Below are positions 1 through 9,367 of a DNA stretch of 64,000 nucleotides, one piece after another (the stretch's first letter is position 1; each line of letters opens with the position of its first letter). The stretch is from a bacterium 210820-DFI.6.37. Its GTDB lineage: Bacteria > Bacillota > Clostridia > Peptostreptococcales > Anaerovoracaceae. Under the pieces are notes generated by a model. It had not been told where the DNA came from. It saw nothing but the letters and a program-made list of their open reading frames with translations, and did no database searches. The translations under genes and the position numbers were made by a program. Location of the stretch: contig JAJCKG010000012.1 of NCBI GenBank assembly GCA_020558355.1, positions 16,341-80,340 of the forward strand, in the 5' to 3' direction.

Positions 1-837
1 GCCGCCTACGCGATCTACGATATGAACCGGATATTCTCTGGAGAAAAGATGCTCTTTTCCATTGCTGAGCATAGCTGCCCATCTGTTATCGCTGGCTGAA
101 ATGCTGGTACGAAGAGTAATTGCGGCATATTGGAAGCCAAACCGGTCGATCAACTGCCGCGCTACAGAAACATAGCCGCTATGATCCAGCTTTCCTCCAG
201 TTACATCGGTATTTTCCGCTTTTATGCCAAATACCTTTTCAGCGTCCTCTTCATTTGCGATACAGACATCAACATACTCCATCAATTGCCCCATAGTTTC
301 GCATGCCTGCTGGGAAGTCCACAGCTTTTTGCGGAAGTTCAGATCGCAGCTTACAGTCAGGCCTTTCTCTTTTGCCGCCCGGCACGCTTCCTTGCAAATC
401 TCTGCCGCATCAGGCCCAAGTGCCGGTGTAATCCCTGTAAAATGGAACCATTTTGCTCCATCAAAAATCCTGTCCCAGTCAAAATCCGCCGCAGAAGCTC
501 TTGCAATAGAAGATGCCGCTCTGTCATAGATTACCTTTGAGGGCCGCTGAGAAGCTCCCGTTTCCAAATAATAAATACCAATCCGATCTCCGCCCCGAAC
601 GATCTCGCTTGTATCTACGCCAAAATAATCCAGACTCCTGACTGCCGCGGTCCCAATATCATGAGAAGGCAGCTTTGTTACAAAAGCCGCGTCCAGACCG
701 AAATTAGCAAGGGATACCGCCACATTTGCTTCCCCACCTCCGAAGGTGGCCTCCATTCGGTCATTTTGAAAAAAGCGCAGATAGCCTTCCGGCTTCAGTC
801 TTAACATGATTTCTCCGAATGTAATGATCTCTGCCAT
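1..837 (-). CDS. kdgK: 2-dehydro-3-deoxygluconokinase (KdgK), C-terminus cut by window edge
   Basis: PfkB-family sugar kinase that phosphorylates KDG to KDPG with ATP in the cytoplasm. The reverse-strand frame opens with MAEIITFGEIMLRL at 837 and runs open to base 1. It shows the N-terminal sugar-binding GGGEANVAVSLANFG segment and ends in VDRVGG, the start of the catalytic DRVGGGDAF signature, so the active-site half is outside the window. The start codon lies 4 bases from the stop of eda and has an AGGAGG-type site overlapping the end of eda, so the two are co-transcribed. Context (uxaB, uxaA, eda) makes KDG rather than fructose or ribose the substrate. Confidence 0.9.
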   Translation of the reverse strand, partial: MAEIITFGEIMLRLKPEGYLRFFQNDRMEATFGGGEANVAVSLANFGLDAAFVTKLPSHDIGTAAVRSLDYFGVDTSEIVRGGDRIGIYYLETGASQRPSKVIYDRAASSIARASAADFDWDRIFDGAKWFHFTGITPALGPDAAEICKEACRAAKEKGLTVSCDLNFRKKLWTSQQACETMGQLMEYVDVCIANEEDAEKVFGIKAENTDVTGGKLDHSGYVSVARQLIDRFGFQYAAITLRTSISASDNRWAAMLSNGKEHLFSREYPVHIVDRVGG

Positions 838-841
838 GTAT

Positions 842-1492
842 TTACCTCCTTGCTTCCTTTACAATATCTGCCGCTTTACCGCATAAATCCCTGACCTGAT
901 CCCACTGGCTCTCTTCCAAAAGCTCTGCTTTTACCATAAAGGAACCGCCGCAGGCAGCAACAGATTTATTTGAAAGATACCCTTTTAGGTTTTCCAGGGA
1001 AATACCGCCCGTAGGCATGAAACGGATCTGCGGGTAAGGCGCAGACAGGGCTTTTATCGTTTTCACCCCTCCATATGCCTCTGCCGGGAAAAATTTCAGG
1101 ACCTTCAGTCCGTATTCCATAGCCCTCTCGATTTCTGTGGGAGTCACACAGCCCGGAAATACCGGAATATTTTTCTTTAGACAATACTCCACCACTGACG
1201 GATTAAAACCCGGGCTGACAATAAACCGCGCGCCTGCTGATTCTGCCTGTCTTGCCTGCTCCTCTGAAAGGACAGTACCGGCTCCTACCAACATATCGCC
1301 GCAGAAAGACCGCATTGTCTCGATAACCCGCTCCGCTCCCTCAGCCCGGAATGTCACCTCCGCCGCGGGTACATTTCCGCTTACTAAAGCTTCCGCAAGC
1401 TGACGAGCTTTTTCTATTTGCGAAAGCTTGATTACCGGTATAATACCGATTTCATAAAAAGCATCGCATATTTCATCATATGTTATTCTCAT
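842..1492 (-). CDS. eda: KDPG/KHG aldolase (Eda)
   Basis: Class I aldolase that splits 2-keto-3-deoxy-6-phosphogluconate into pyruvate and glyceraldehyde-3-phosphate. At 216 residues it has normal family length. Visible motifs are AEVTFRAEGA (catalytic Glu region), GAGTVLSEEQA, SPGFNP, and LKFFPAEAYGG, where the Lys is the expected Schiff-base residue. Its ATG overlaps the uxaA stop by 4 bases, which indicates translational coupling, and kdgK follows directly. It is the last cleavage step of the hexonate pathway encoded by the cluster. Confidence 0.95.
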   Translation of the reverse strand: MRITYDEICDAFYEIGIIPVIKLSQIEKARQLAEALVSGNVPAAEVTFRAEGAERVIETMRSFCGDMLVGAGTVLSEEQARQAESAGARFIVSPGFNPSVVEYCLKKNIPVFPGCVTPTEIERAMEYGLKVLKFFPAEAYGGVKTIKALSAPYPQIRFMPTGGISLENLKGYLSNKSVAACGGSFMVKAELLEESQWDQVRDLCGKAADIVKEARR

Positions 1493-2937
1493 AATGTTAC
1501 TCCTTGCTTGAAAATAGCAATATCTCTGTATCCTTTCCGCTCACTTTTCGTCTCTTCTCCGGAAGCTACTCTAAGCACATAGTCCCAAAAGGCATTTTCT
1601 GTTTTCTCCCGGTCTTCCAACAGACCTTCCGCGTCATAATCCATCCAGTTCTGCTTTTTCTCATACAGCCCGTGATTGGAGGAGATCTTAACTGTCGTTA
1701 CCGGGCCGCCGAAAGGTGTTCCCCGCCCTGTAGTAAAAAGGATAATATGCGCGCCCGACAGTGCAAGAGCGGTTGCCGCTACCAGATCATTTCCCGGAGC
1801 CGAAAGCAGATTTAGACCCGGCTCGCGGATCGGCTCTCCATAACTGAGGACTCCATTTACAGCAGAGCTGCCGCCCTTTTGAATACATCCCAGAGATTTG
1901 TCTTCCAAGGTTGTGATCCCTCCTGCCTTGTTACCGGGTGAAGGGTTTTCATAAATCACCTGGTCATGACGGCGGAAATAATCCTTGAATCCATTGATTA
2001 AAGAGACTGTTTTTTCAAAAGTCTCCTTATCTTTACATCGCTCCATCAACAGCTTTTCCGCGCCGAACATCTCTGGAACCTCAGTGAGAAGAACGCTTCC
2101 TCCTTCCCCGCAAAGCCGGTCCGAAAAAGCGCCTGTAAGAGGATTTGCTGTGATTCCTGAGAGGCCATCTGATCCTCCGCACTTCAAACCGACCACTAAT
2201 TTATCTGCTTTTACGGGCTGCCGGGAATATTTTCCCGCATAATCCGCAAGCTGCCGGACCAGCCGGACTCCTTCTTCAATCTCATTGATTTCATCCTGGC
2301 ACTGGAGCCACTTGAGCCGCTTTCCATTTTCAAGTACCCTTTCAGGAATGTGCTTTTTTAAAATCTGAAAGTTACAGTTCTCACATCCCAATCCCAATAG
2401 CAGGACCCCTCCCGCGTTTGGATGATCCGCAAGAGCGGCAAGGGCTTTTAAGGTATTCTCCTGATCTTCTCCCATTTGAGAGCAGCCGTACGGATGAGTG
2501 ACAGCATGGATTCCATCTATGCTTCCCTGCCTGTATGTCTGTGCCTTTGCGGCGATTTCCCGCGCAACAGAATTGACGCATCCTACTGTAGCGATGATCC
2601 AAATCTCATTTCGCACAGCGCAGCGGCCGTCTTCCCGTAAATACCCTTGGAAAAAGGATTCCCCCTGCGGTTTCAAATGTGGAAGCGCCGGCGCTCCATT
2701 ATATTCATATTCCACTGTTTCATCCAGCAGGGTTTTCACATTGTGGGTATGAACCCAGTGATCCCTTTTTATCCGCCGCGTGGCCCTGCCGATAGGGCAG
2801 CCGTATTTTATAATCGTTTCGCCCTCTTCAATATCTTTTACCGCAAATTTATGCCCTTTTGGAATAGATTCTTCCAACATAAGATCTTCCAGCGCCACTG
2901 CCACATTGTCATTTTCCCGGATCTGTATCCACTTCAC
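1489..2937 (-). CDS. uxaA: altronate dehydratase (UxaA)
   Basis: Dehydrates D-altronate to 2-keto-3-deoxygluconate; an iron-dependent family. The 482-residue protein has the N-terminal SAF-like domain (residues 1-95, with GHKFAVKDIEEGE and KYGCPIGRA) fused to the large UxaA domain (about 105-480), including HPYGCSQMGEDQ, GLGCENCNF, GLKCGGSDGLSGITANP and TTGRGTPFGGP. Cysteines in these motifs are the likely metal ligands. Start and stop overlap the neighbouring genes uxaB and eda by 4 bases each, so this is the middle of a tightly coupled operon. Confidence 0.95.
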   Translation of the reverse strand: MKWIQIRENDNVAVALEDLMLEESIPKGHKFAVKDIEEGETIIKYGCPIGRATRRIKRDHWVHTHNVKTLLDETVEYEYNGAPALPHLKPQGESFFQGYLREDGRCAVRNEIWIIATVGCVNSVAREIAAKAQTYRQGSIDGIHAVTHPYGCSQMGEDQENTLKALAALADHPNAGGVLLLGLGCENCNFQILKKHIPERVLENGKRLKWLQCQDEINEIEEGVRLVRQLADYAGKYSRQPVKADKLVVGLKCGGSDGLSGITANPLTGAFSDRLCGEGGSVLLTEVPEMFGAEKLLMERCKDKETFEKTVSLINGFKDYFRRHDQVIYENPSPGNKAGGITTLEDKSLGCIQKGGSSAVNGVLSYGEPIREPGLNLLSAPGNDLVAATALALSGAHIILFTTGRGTPFGGPVTTVKISSNHGLYEKKQNWMDYDAEGLLEDREKTENAFWDYVLRVASGEETKSERKGYRDIAIFKQGVTL

Positions 2938-4367
2938 TGTTCCATCTCCTTTAGCGCCTGTTTCACACCTTTCTCTTCTATATCACAAAGATACTTTGTG
3001 ACCAGCCGCGCAAGTCCGGGAATCAGTGTCAGGTCTTCCATAAAAAAGTCTTTGCGCTTCAAAAGAGCCGTAACCAGATCTGCCCGCGTTTTAAACCGGA
3101 AAGCCTCATTGAAAAAATCGCAAACAGCTCTGTCGTCCCTGATATCTCCGGTTTTATAAAACGCAATAAGCGCAGCCAGCGCAAAGATAATCCTATGCGG
3201 AAGCTCCCCGTTAATACGGATATAGTCTTTCATTGAAGGTTTTACCCGCGCGGTCCACTTTGAAATACTGTTAAGGGCAATGTCCCGCAACTGATGGTCA
3301 ATAAAAGGATTTGAAAAGCGATCAAACACATCCTCCGCAAATTGAATCAGCTCCTGCCGCGGAAGGTCAATGGCAGGAATCACCTCTTCATAGATCATGT
3401 CCTTTACAAACCTGCCGATTTGCTCATTCTCCATACTTTCCCGAACGATCTTGCGCCCCGCAAGGATCGCTACCGGTACCATTGCGGTATGGGCGCCGTT
3501 GAGGATACGCACTTTCCGCTTTTTATAAGAAGTATGATCCTCCGTTACAAGAACCGGAAGCCCTGCCTTTGCAAAAGGAAGCTTTTCCGCAAGAGACGCA
3601 GGGCCTTCAATGACCCACAGGCCAAAATATTCTGCTGTATCTAAAAGGCTATCTCTATAGCCGTTTTCTTCTTCATAATTCTCCGCGTCTTTTGGATATC
3701 CGGTCACGATCCGGTCCACCAGAGTGCTGCAAAAAAGATTTTCCTTTTCCAGCCACTCTTCAAATGTTTTATCCAGCTTCCAGGCTCTGCTGTGCTTTAT
3801 AACACATTCCTTCAGCTTTTTCCCATTGTCATCAATCAGCTCGCAAGAAAGGATCACATATCCTTTTCCTCCTTTGCTGATTTTAAACCGCTCATAAAGA
3901 AGCCGTGTCAGCTTTGCGGGAAAAGAGGCCGGAGGCCGGTCTTCAAAGCGGCAGCTTTCATCATAAACAATACCCGCCTCCGTAGTATTTGATAGAATAT
4001 ATTCTATGTCTTCGCGCCCTGCCAGTTCCAGAAAGGCCTCATACTCCCTGTATGGGTCAATCCCTCTGCTGATACAGCTGATAACTCGTTTTTCATTTCT
4101 CACCCGGCCCTTGTCCAGACCTCTAAGATAAAGGGTATAGAGCCCCTCCTGACGGTTGATTTCCCCAATACGGCCTGTTTCAATGGGCTGAATTACCGCC
4201 ACCTTAGCGGAAAATCCTTCTTTTTCATTTAAAATATCGATAAAGCAGTCTGCAAAGCCCCGTAAAAAATTTCCTTCACCGAACTGAATGAATTTTTCCG
4301 TGCCCTCTTCCAGCATGAAGCCCTGATAGCCGCTCTGTTTTATTGTCTTATAATTAAGTCTCTCCAT
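2934..4367 (-). CDS. uxaB: tagaturonate reductase (UxaB)
   Basis: NADH-dependent reduction of D-tagaturonate to D-altronate. It belongs to the mannitol dehydrogenase-like long-chain family: FGEGNFLRGFADCFID is the Rossmann-type nucleotide site near residue 30, and ILNGAHTAMVP is the conserved catalytic-domain block. I chose the ATG at 4367 (MERLNYKT) because AAAGGAGG lies just upstream; an in-frame ATG at 4388 would overlap the preceding gene and lacks a site. From 4367 the protein has 477 residues, normal for UxaB. It is coupled to uxaA by a 4-base overlap. Confidence 0.93.
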   Translation of the reverse strand: MERLNYKTIKQSGYQGFMLEEGTEKFIQFGEGNFLRGFADCFIDILNEKEGFSAKVAVIQPIETGRIGEINRQEGLYTLYLRGLDKGRVRNEKRVISCISRGIDPYREYEAFLELAGREDIEYILSNTTEAGIVYDESCRFEDRPPASFPAKLTRLLYERFKISKGGKGYVILSCELIDDNGKKLKECVIKHSRAWKLDKTFEEWLEKENLFCSTLVDRIVTGYPKDAENYEEENGYRDSLLDTAEYFGLWVIEGPASLAEKLPFAKAGLPVLVTEDHTSYKKRKVRILNGAHTAMVPVAILAGRKIVRESMENEQIGRFVKDMIYEEVIPAIDLPRQELIQFAEDVFDRFSNPFIDHQLRDIALNSISKWTARVKPSMKDYIRINGELPHRIIFALAALIAFYKTGDIRDDRAVCDFFNEAFRFKTRADLVTALLKRKDFFMEDLTLIPGLARLVTKYLCDIEEKGVKQALKEMEQ

Positions 4368-4377
4368 TAGGCCTCCT

Positions 4378-5388
4378 TTAGAATTCAATCATTACCTTCA
4401 GCATATTTCCGCTGTTTTCATCAAACTGCCGGAACGCTTCTTTTGCCTCACTGAATTTAAACATATTTGTAATCAGCTTATCAAAAGGTACCGCTTGCTT
4501 TTTAAACAGATCAATTACTTCCAGAAAATCTTCTTTTACTGCGTTTCTGGATCCCTTTACTGTTAATTCTTTTTTCTGAAGCAGCGTAAAATTAAAATCC
4601 AGAGTCTCTTTTCCTACTCCGATCTGAATGACCCTTCCCGCAAAAGCGGCCGCGTCAATGGCATCCTGGAAGGTCTGAGGGAGACCTACCGCTTCCGCAA
4701 CCACATCATATCCGCGTCCCTCTGTAACAGTCCGCGTTGTTTCCCACAAATGACCGTCATTTATCAGATACTGATCAAACCCGAATACTTTTGCGTACTC
4801 CAGCTTTTTTTCCGCCACATCACAAATATGTACTTCCGCTCCCATCAGCTTTGCTGAAATAGCCGCAGTAACGCCGATGGTTCCGGCTCCAATCACCAAT
4901 ACTTTTTCCTTTTTTCTGATATTCGCCTTTTTTATCCCATGATAGCCGATACAGAAAGGCTCTACCAAAGCCAACTGCCGGGCAGAAAGGCCCTCTCCCT
5001 TATACAGTCTTTCCACAGGCATTGTAATGTACTGGCAAAAGGCTCCGTCCCGCTGCGCCCCCATAGTCTCATTATGCTCACAGCAATTTACAAAGCCCCG
5101 CTGGCAGGAATAACATGTCCCGCAGTTAAAATACGGGTTTGCCGTTACGATCATTCCTTTTTCCAGACCCTGGTCATTGTCATCGATTTCTATAATCTCA
5201 GCAGAAAACTCATGCCCCGGTATCCGGGGATAAGCCGCGTAAGCAAAGGTGCCCCGATAAGTTCCCAGATCAGAACCGCATATACCTCCGTAAAGCAGCT
5301 TTAAAAGCGCCTCTGATTGCTTCCGACTTGGCATGGGAAGGGGTTTAAAAACCACTTCGCCGGGCTTTTCTATACAAATACAATCCAC
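4378..5388 (-). CDS. zinc alcohol dehydrogenase, probable L-galactonate-5-dehydrogenase
   Basis: Medium-chain dehydrogenase of 336 residues. The catalytic zinc region is GGICGSDLGTYRG and GHEFSAEI, the structural zinc cluster is NCGTCYSCQRGFVNCC, and the Rossmann site is VIGAGTIGVTAA. The C-terminal KGSRNAVKEDF block resembles E. coli LgoD (YjjN), which oxidises L-galactonate to D-tagaturonate. That product is the substrate of UxaB, whose start codon lies 10 bases downstream of this gene's stop. The start is GTG at 5388 with GGAGGAACCTAA before it. The substrate is inferred from family and context; sorbitol- or threonine-dehydrogenase-like activity is the alternative. Confidence 0.82.
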   Translation of the reverse strand: MDCICIEKPGEVVFKPLPMPSRKQSEALLKLLYGGICGSDLGTYRGTFAYAAYPRIPGHEFSAEIIEIDDNDQGLEKGMIVTANPYFNCGTCYSCQRGFVNCCEHNETMGAQRDGAFCQYITMPVERLYKGEGLSARQLALVEPFCIGYHGIKKANIRKKEKVLVIGAGTIGVTAAISAKLMGAEVHICDVAEKKLEYAKVFGFDQYLINDGHLWETTRTVTEGRGYDVVAEAVGLPQTFQDAIDAAAFAGRVIQIGVGKETLDFNFTLLQKKELTVKGSRNAVKEDFLEVIDLFKKQAVPFDKLITNMFKFSEAKEAFRQFDENSGNMLKVMIEF

Positions 5389-5409
5389 TTAGGTTCCTCC
5401 CTTTTGTCT

Positions 5410-7362
5410 TTAAAATCTCTTATTTAACGCAGCTATTTCCCTACTGATTTTCTTCGCCGCGTCCGTTTCCGCAAGGACAGCTTCTTTTAAGTAAGTATTT
5501 TGTCTTTTCTGAGCCTGCAACAGCTGTTCTTTTTGTAATTCTCCCCAATTTCCTTGTAAAAGGGATCGTATCAAAGGAAACAGGTTTTCATTTCCATGTT
5601 CGATCAAGCCTGTACCCCAACTGTCCTTTGGAAATTCCGTTACCTGTTTCTCAAAATAGGTATAGGTGCTTTCGCTGAAATAGGCCGCGTAATAGTTGAA
5701 ATCCACGTCCATAAGGCATTGAGCCGCATCTTGAAGATTTCCTTTTTCTGCCGCGTTGAGGCTGCTGTCCAGCGCTGTTAAGTTTGCCTTGTACCGTTGG
5801 TGAGGCGTGATCATCTCATCGTTCCAGTTGAGCCGGATAAACGCTTCATGCAATTCCCGGTAAATCTGACGCAGCTTCTGATCAAGGACCTGTCTGTCTT
5901 TTTTGGTGGAAATACCCGAGTTATAAGCTTCAATATTTTTATTAAGTCTATCAGCTTCTGATATAGCCTCTTTGAAAGCTTTCATATCTTCCCCTGCAAG
6001 CTCTGGCTCAAGATCTTCAAAAGCCAGAGACAATCGCCTTTTAAGATTGATCGGACACAAGGTTTTCTTATCCAGATTTGAAATAATATGGGCAAACAGA
6101 CTGTGGAAAAGAGAAAAAGCCTCATCATCAAAGCCTGCCTCCCAGCTGCTGTCCGAGCTGTGGAGAACCTTCCGGTCCGCCAGACACCCATCATAAGCGC
6201 CTGCCACAAAGCTGGGAATCCCCGCCTTTGTGTAGCTAAAGTCCTCTGTAGATGAGGTCAGCTTTAGATTTACCTCTATTTCATATTTTCCGGTGCTTCC
6301 GTAGTTTTCCACTGCTTCGCGCACGAAATCATACAGCTCCTGAGTACACACAACGCAGAATTTACGCTCGCCCTTCACTGCGTAAAATCCATCCAGATTG
6401 ACGACCGCAAAACCTGTATCTTTCCATTCCGGCCGGATCTGTGTGATTTGCCGGTACGCACCTGTTGCCCAGTCATACTTGCAGTCTGTGATTCCCCATT
6501 CTTCCGCGCCATGGGCTACAAATCGTATGGTTTTTTCCGGTCTAATGCCCCGCTCTGTAAAGGCCTTTGCCAGGCCTAATGCCCAACCAATACCCTGAAC
6601 ATCATCAAATACAGTGCAATAATAAGAGTCATAGTGGTTAATCACATAGATTACCTGCTCCGTCTTTCCTGGAATATCTCCCCAGATGTTATAGGAAACG
6701 CCCCCTTCTTTTACTATACTGTCGATATCCAAGATTACAGTAAATTCCTGATTTTCTTGTCTGGAGATGAGATTTTTGAGTTCATTCCCATCCTTCTTCC
6801 CTATGGAAAAGGCCATCATATGAGAAGGGCCGCATAGGTCCTCAGAAACCAGCACATTGTCACCTTCCTGCCCAAAACCGCCTGTGTTCATACAGATCAC
6901 GCCTGCGGCTCCCCTTTCTTTTGCCTCATAAGCGGGGAAATTAATCCACCAGTCCTCTGCCTGATTTATCTCAATCAGCACTAGCTTTCCTGCCGGATTG
7001 ATTTTTTCATAATCCGCCTCTGTTCCTTTTCCCGCGTAGACCATCGAAAAGGATTCGCCGCTGTATTGAGCATTGCAGGCGTATCCGCCCAAAGGGGCTT
7101 CCTTCAGATTTCCAGCAGCGTCTTTCCAGCTGATTTTACCCTCTTTCATGATCCATGTATCTACAGGACACGGATCCTTTGTCACGTTTACAAGTCCAGC
7201 TTCCCGGAATTTTTCCGTCAGATAATCCGCCGCTCTGTGTTCTGCCGGAGATCCGGCTGCCCGTCCTCCAATACGCGGGTTGTCTGTGATTTTCGATAAT
7301 TCATCCATGATCTTTTTGGACCAAGAGGTATCGATTTTTTCATTTTTCCACATTCTGTCCAT
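5410..7362 (-). CDS. cytoplasmic M28-family metallopeptidase with long C-terminal helical region
   Basis: Zinc aminopeptidase-like protein of 650 residues. A PA-like insert (about 90-210) sits within an M28 catalytic domain; likely zinc ligands lie in NHYDSYY, VFDDVQG, AHGAEEWG, NLDGF and VLHSSDSSW. The last ~230 residues form a mostly helical tail shared with the lipoprotein at 12058-14256, but this protein has no signal peptide or lipobox, so it should act in the cytoplasm. The start has GGAGAAGTAA before ATG. It lies between the permease and the hexonate genes, 21 bases from the next gene. Its substrate is unknown; it may hydrolyse a peptide or amidated conjugate imported by the permease. 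Confidence 0.85.
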   Translation of the reverse strand: MDRMWKNEKIDTSWSKKIMDELSKITDNPRIGGRAAGSPAEHRAADYLTEKFREAGLVNVTKDPCPVDTWIMKEGKISWKDAAGNLKEAPLGGYACNAQYSGESFSMVYAGKGTEADYEKINPAGKLVLIEINQAEDWWINFPAYEAKERGAAGVICMNTGGFGQEGDNVLVSEDLCGPSHMMAFSIGKKDGNELKNLISRQENQEFTVILDIDSIVKEGGVSYNIWGDIPGKTEQVIYVINHYDSYYCTVFDDVQGIGWALGLAKAFTERGIRPEKTIRFVAHGAEEWGITDCKYDWATGAYRQITQIRPEWKDTGFAVVNLDGFYAVKGERKFCVVCTQELYDFVREAVENYGSTGKYEIEVNLKLTSSTEDFSYTKAGIPSFVAGAYDGCLADRKVLHSSDSSWEAGFDDEAFSLFHSLFAHIISNLDKKTLCPINLKRRLSLAFEDLEPELAGEDMKAFKEAISEADRLNKNIEAYNSGISTKKDRQVLDQKLRQIYRELHEAFIRLNWNDEMITPHQRYKANLTALDSSLNAAEKGNLQDAAQCLMDVDFNYYAAYFSESTYTYFEKQVTEFPKDSWGTGLIEHGNENLFPLIRSLLQGNWGELQKEQLLQAQKRQNTYLKEAVLAETDAAKKISREIAALNKRF

Positions 7363-7380
7363 TTACTTCTCCATAATTAC

Positions 7381-7410
7381 AGGGAGCAGGCCGCTTTTGC
7401 CATGCTCCCT
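7381..7410. other. intercistronic hairpin between permease and peptidase genes
   Basis: AGGGAGCA (7381-7388) and TGCTCCCT (7403-7410) form a perfect 8-bp stem in the 69-base gap. No U-run follows on the minus strand, so it is not a good intrinsic terminator. It may be a processing or mRNA-stability element that sets unequal expression of permease and downstream enzymes. Confidence 0.5.
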
Positions 7411-7431
7411 GGGTTTTCTGCTATCCCAGCA

Positions 7432-9030
7432 TCAGAAAATCTTTGCCGGATCTTTTTTCTTTCCCCAAACCATCAATATGATTCCGATGATACCGGAAGC
7501 GATGGTAAGATATTTGATCGCTGTAATAAAAGTCTCAAAGATACCCGGTGTTCCGTAACCCTCCGCGTAGGCTGCCGGATCTTCATACCATGGGAAGAAA
7601 AATACAGCGATGATTCCCAGAATCGCCCACATTACCAGGATCACTCCGGTTCTCATAATATCTCCCGGCGCCAGCTTTGTCTTTGGGTTTACCGGATATT
7701 TTTCCGGATTGATGGCCGTCATGCCGCCATACAGTCTTTTAATAAGGATATAGGCCACAGGACCGCTGATAACGCCGATGATACCAAACAGGAAGTAGTC
7801 TGTTCCATTCAGATACAGCGCAATCAGTCCAATCAAGAACGGCACGGAGCTATACGCAATAAATAATCCGTCACTGACCCTCAGCTTGAACGGCCCATCA
7901 GGATGCGTTTTTCTTACTCTTCTCAGAATGCCAGAGATTTGAGTCAGACTGGACGCAAAGATGCTCATAGTTACAGTGATGATTACCAGCTGCGTAAAGT
8001 TGAACTGGCAGATAATAAAGGAAACAATCGCTACGCTCAGTACGCCTACATAAGGCACGCCTCTCTTTTTATCACATTTTACCAGAAACTTCGGGCACAG
8101 ATTATCTGCTGCCATTACAAAGAAGCCTCTGGATGTGGAAGCGATATAGCCGTTAAACAAAGACACATTGGACAGCACCGCGACGATCAGGAAGAAGCTG
8201 AAGAAAATCGTACCGCCGTATTCTCTCGCTACATCGATATAGGAAACGCCGTCTGAACCCCAGCTTTCCCACTGACCAACCGACGCGAGTCCCGCAGTAG
8301 TCGGTACGATATAAGTAAGGATGATCAGAGGAATCGCCATCATCAGTGCTTTTGGTATGATCTGCGGTTTTTCCAGCTCTTCACTCATAATGGACATTGC
8401 TTCCATTCCGCCGTACATCCACATACCGATTGCCAGTCCATAGCCGATACTTTCGATCAGAGACTGTCCTTCCGGAATAAACGGCTGAACAGGGGACTGG
8501 TTATAATGCGTGAATCCCAGAATGGCTACGATAGCAAAGGCCACCAGAATACTGATAGAAATAATGGTGTTTACAATAGCGACATCTTTGATTCCCCTTA
8601 AATTTATGATGGTAAATATCACAATAAAGGCGATTTTTACAATATATTCCTGATTCCCTGTCAGATTAAAAGCGTTTGCCATGTAGTTGGATGCCAGAAC
8701 AACAAAGGTTACCGTGTTAAAGTAACCGCCCAGAGTTCTCCACCATCCCATCTGGAATCCCCAAAATTCTCCGCAGGTTTCCTGGACCCATTTATAAGGT
8801 CCGCCTTCTGCCGGTATAGCTGAACCCATTTCCGCACAGACAAAGGCCTGCGGATAGGCCCATACAAGGGGTATTACAATCAACATTACCATACAAAGAC
8901 CCGGCCCTACACTTGGAACCATGTCTTCGATTCCATAGGCGCCTGCCGCGGTAAGTGAGTAAATGGTTCCCACTACGGCCAGGAGCCCGACCTTATGGCG
9001 TTTTAGCCCTGTGTTTGTTAAATCGTTCAT
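7432..9030 (-). CDS. APC-superfamily amino acid/amine permease
   Basis: Integral membrane transporter of 532 residues with about 12 predicted hydrophobic segments. The N-terminus KRHKVGLLAVVGTIYSL and the segment AEMGSAIPAEGGPYKWVQ are typical of the APC family. I chose ATG 9030 (MNDLTNTG) because GGAGGGAGAA precedes it; the frame extends 42 codons further upstream but into the operator/promoter region. It is the first gene of the minus-strand cluster. The substrate cannot be read from sequence. Amino acids are the family rule, but the neighbouring hexonate genes leave room for an amino-acid conjugate or a sugar acid. Confidence 0.85.
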   Translation of the reverse strand: MNDLTNTGLKRHKVGLLAVVGTIYSLTAAGAYGIEDMVPSVGPGLCMVMLIVIPLVWAYPQAFVCAEMGSAIPAEGGPYKWVQETCGEFWGFQMGWWRTLGGYFNTVTFVVLASNYMANAFNLTGNQEYIVKIAFIVIFTIINLRGIKDVAIVNTIISISILVAFAIVAILGFTHYNQSPVQPFIPEGQSLIESIGYGLAIGMWMYGGMEAMSIMSEELEKPQIIPKALMMAIPLIILTYIVPTTAGLASVGQWESWGSDGVSYIDVAREYGGTIFFSFFLIVAVLSNVSLFNGYIASTSRGFFVMAADNLCPKFLVKCDKKRGVPYVGVLSVAIVSFIICQFNFTQLVIITVTMSIFASSLTQISGILRRVRKTHPDGPFKLRVSDGLFIAYSSVPFLIGLIALYLNGTDYFLFGIIGVISGPVAYILIKRLYGGMTAINPEKYPVNPKTKLAPGDIMRTGVILVMWAILGIIAVFFFPWYEDPAAYAEGYGTPGIFETFITAIKYLTIASGIIGIILMVWGKKKDPAKIF

Positions 9031-9100
9031 TTCTCCCTCCATAATTAAAATAATGATAAAGTAATAACTATGATTCCATGTTGCATACTTAAAATATATT

Positions 9101-9114
9101 TGTTGTATACAACA
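9101..9114. promoter_or_regulatory. GntR-type operator TGTTGTATACAACA
   Basis: A perfect 14-bp palindrome centred on GTATAC, placed a few bases downstream of the predicted transcription start of the permease operon. Binding there would block transcription. FadR-subfamily GntR proteins, including the hexuronate regulators ExuR and UxuR, bind GT-(2-3 bases)-AC centred palindromes, and a GntR/FCD gene lies divergently at 9523. Confidence 0.7.
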
Positions 9115-9127
9115 TATTTTCGCAATT

Positions 9128-9156
9128 ATTCTACATCTCTGAAAACGATTTGTCAA
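9128..9156 (-). promoter_or_regulatory. sigma-A promoter of the permease/hexonate operon
   Basis: On the minus strand TTGACA (9156-9151), a 17-base spacer and TAGAAT (9133-9128) make a near-consensus promoter. The start is predicted near 9121, which places the GntR-type palindrome just downstream. Confidence 0.8.
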
Positions 9157-9367
9157 CTATATTTTATCCTTTTGCCCCTCTTATCTGTCCTTAGTACTAT
9201 CCTTTTAGGATAACTATACTTTTCTTTCAAATGTTCTTAAAAAGATATACCTTTGTAAGGCTTTGGCGGATTAAAATCTCAAGATTCCATAGTTCGGGCT
9301 GGTCTGGCCAGTTTCAAGCTGTGAAGACCGCATAACCTTATATTTTTTCAGAAAAAATTTTAAAAAA

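Noticed and set aside
130..540. Plus-strand open frames opposite kdgK
   Set aside because: They lie antisense to a continuous PfkB-family reading frame with full motif support and have no ribosome site or family features.
9157..9360. Structured RNA or riboswitch in the gap before gntR
   Set aside because: Only a weak GGTCT/AGACC pairing is visible and no known aptamer core; nothing firm can be called.
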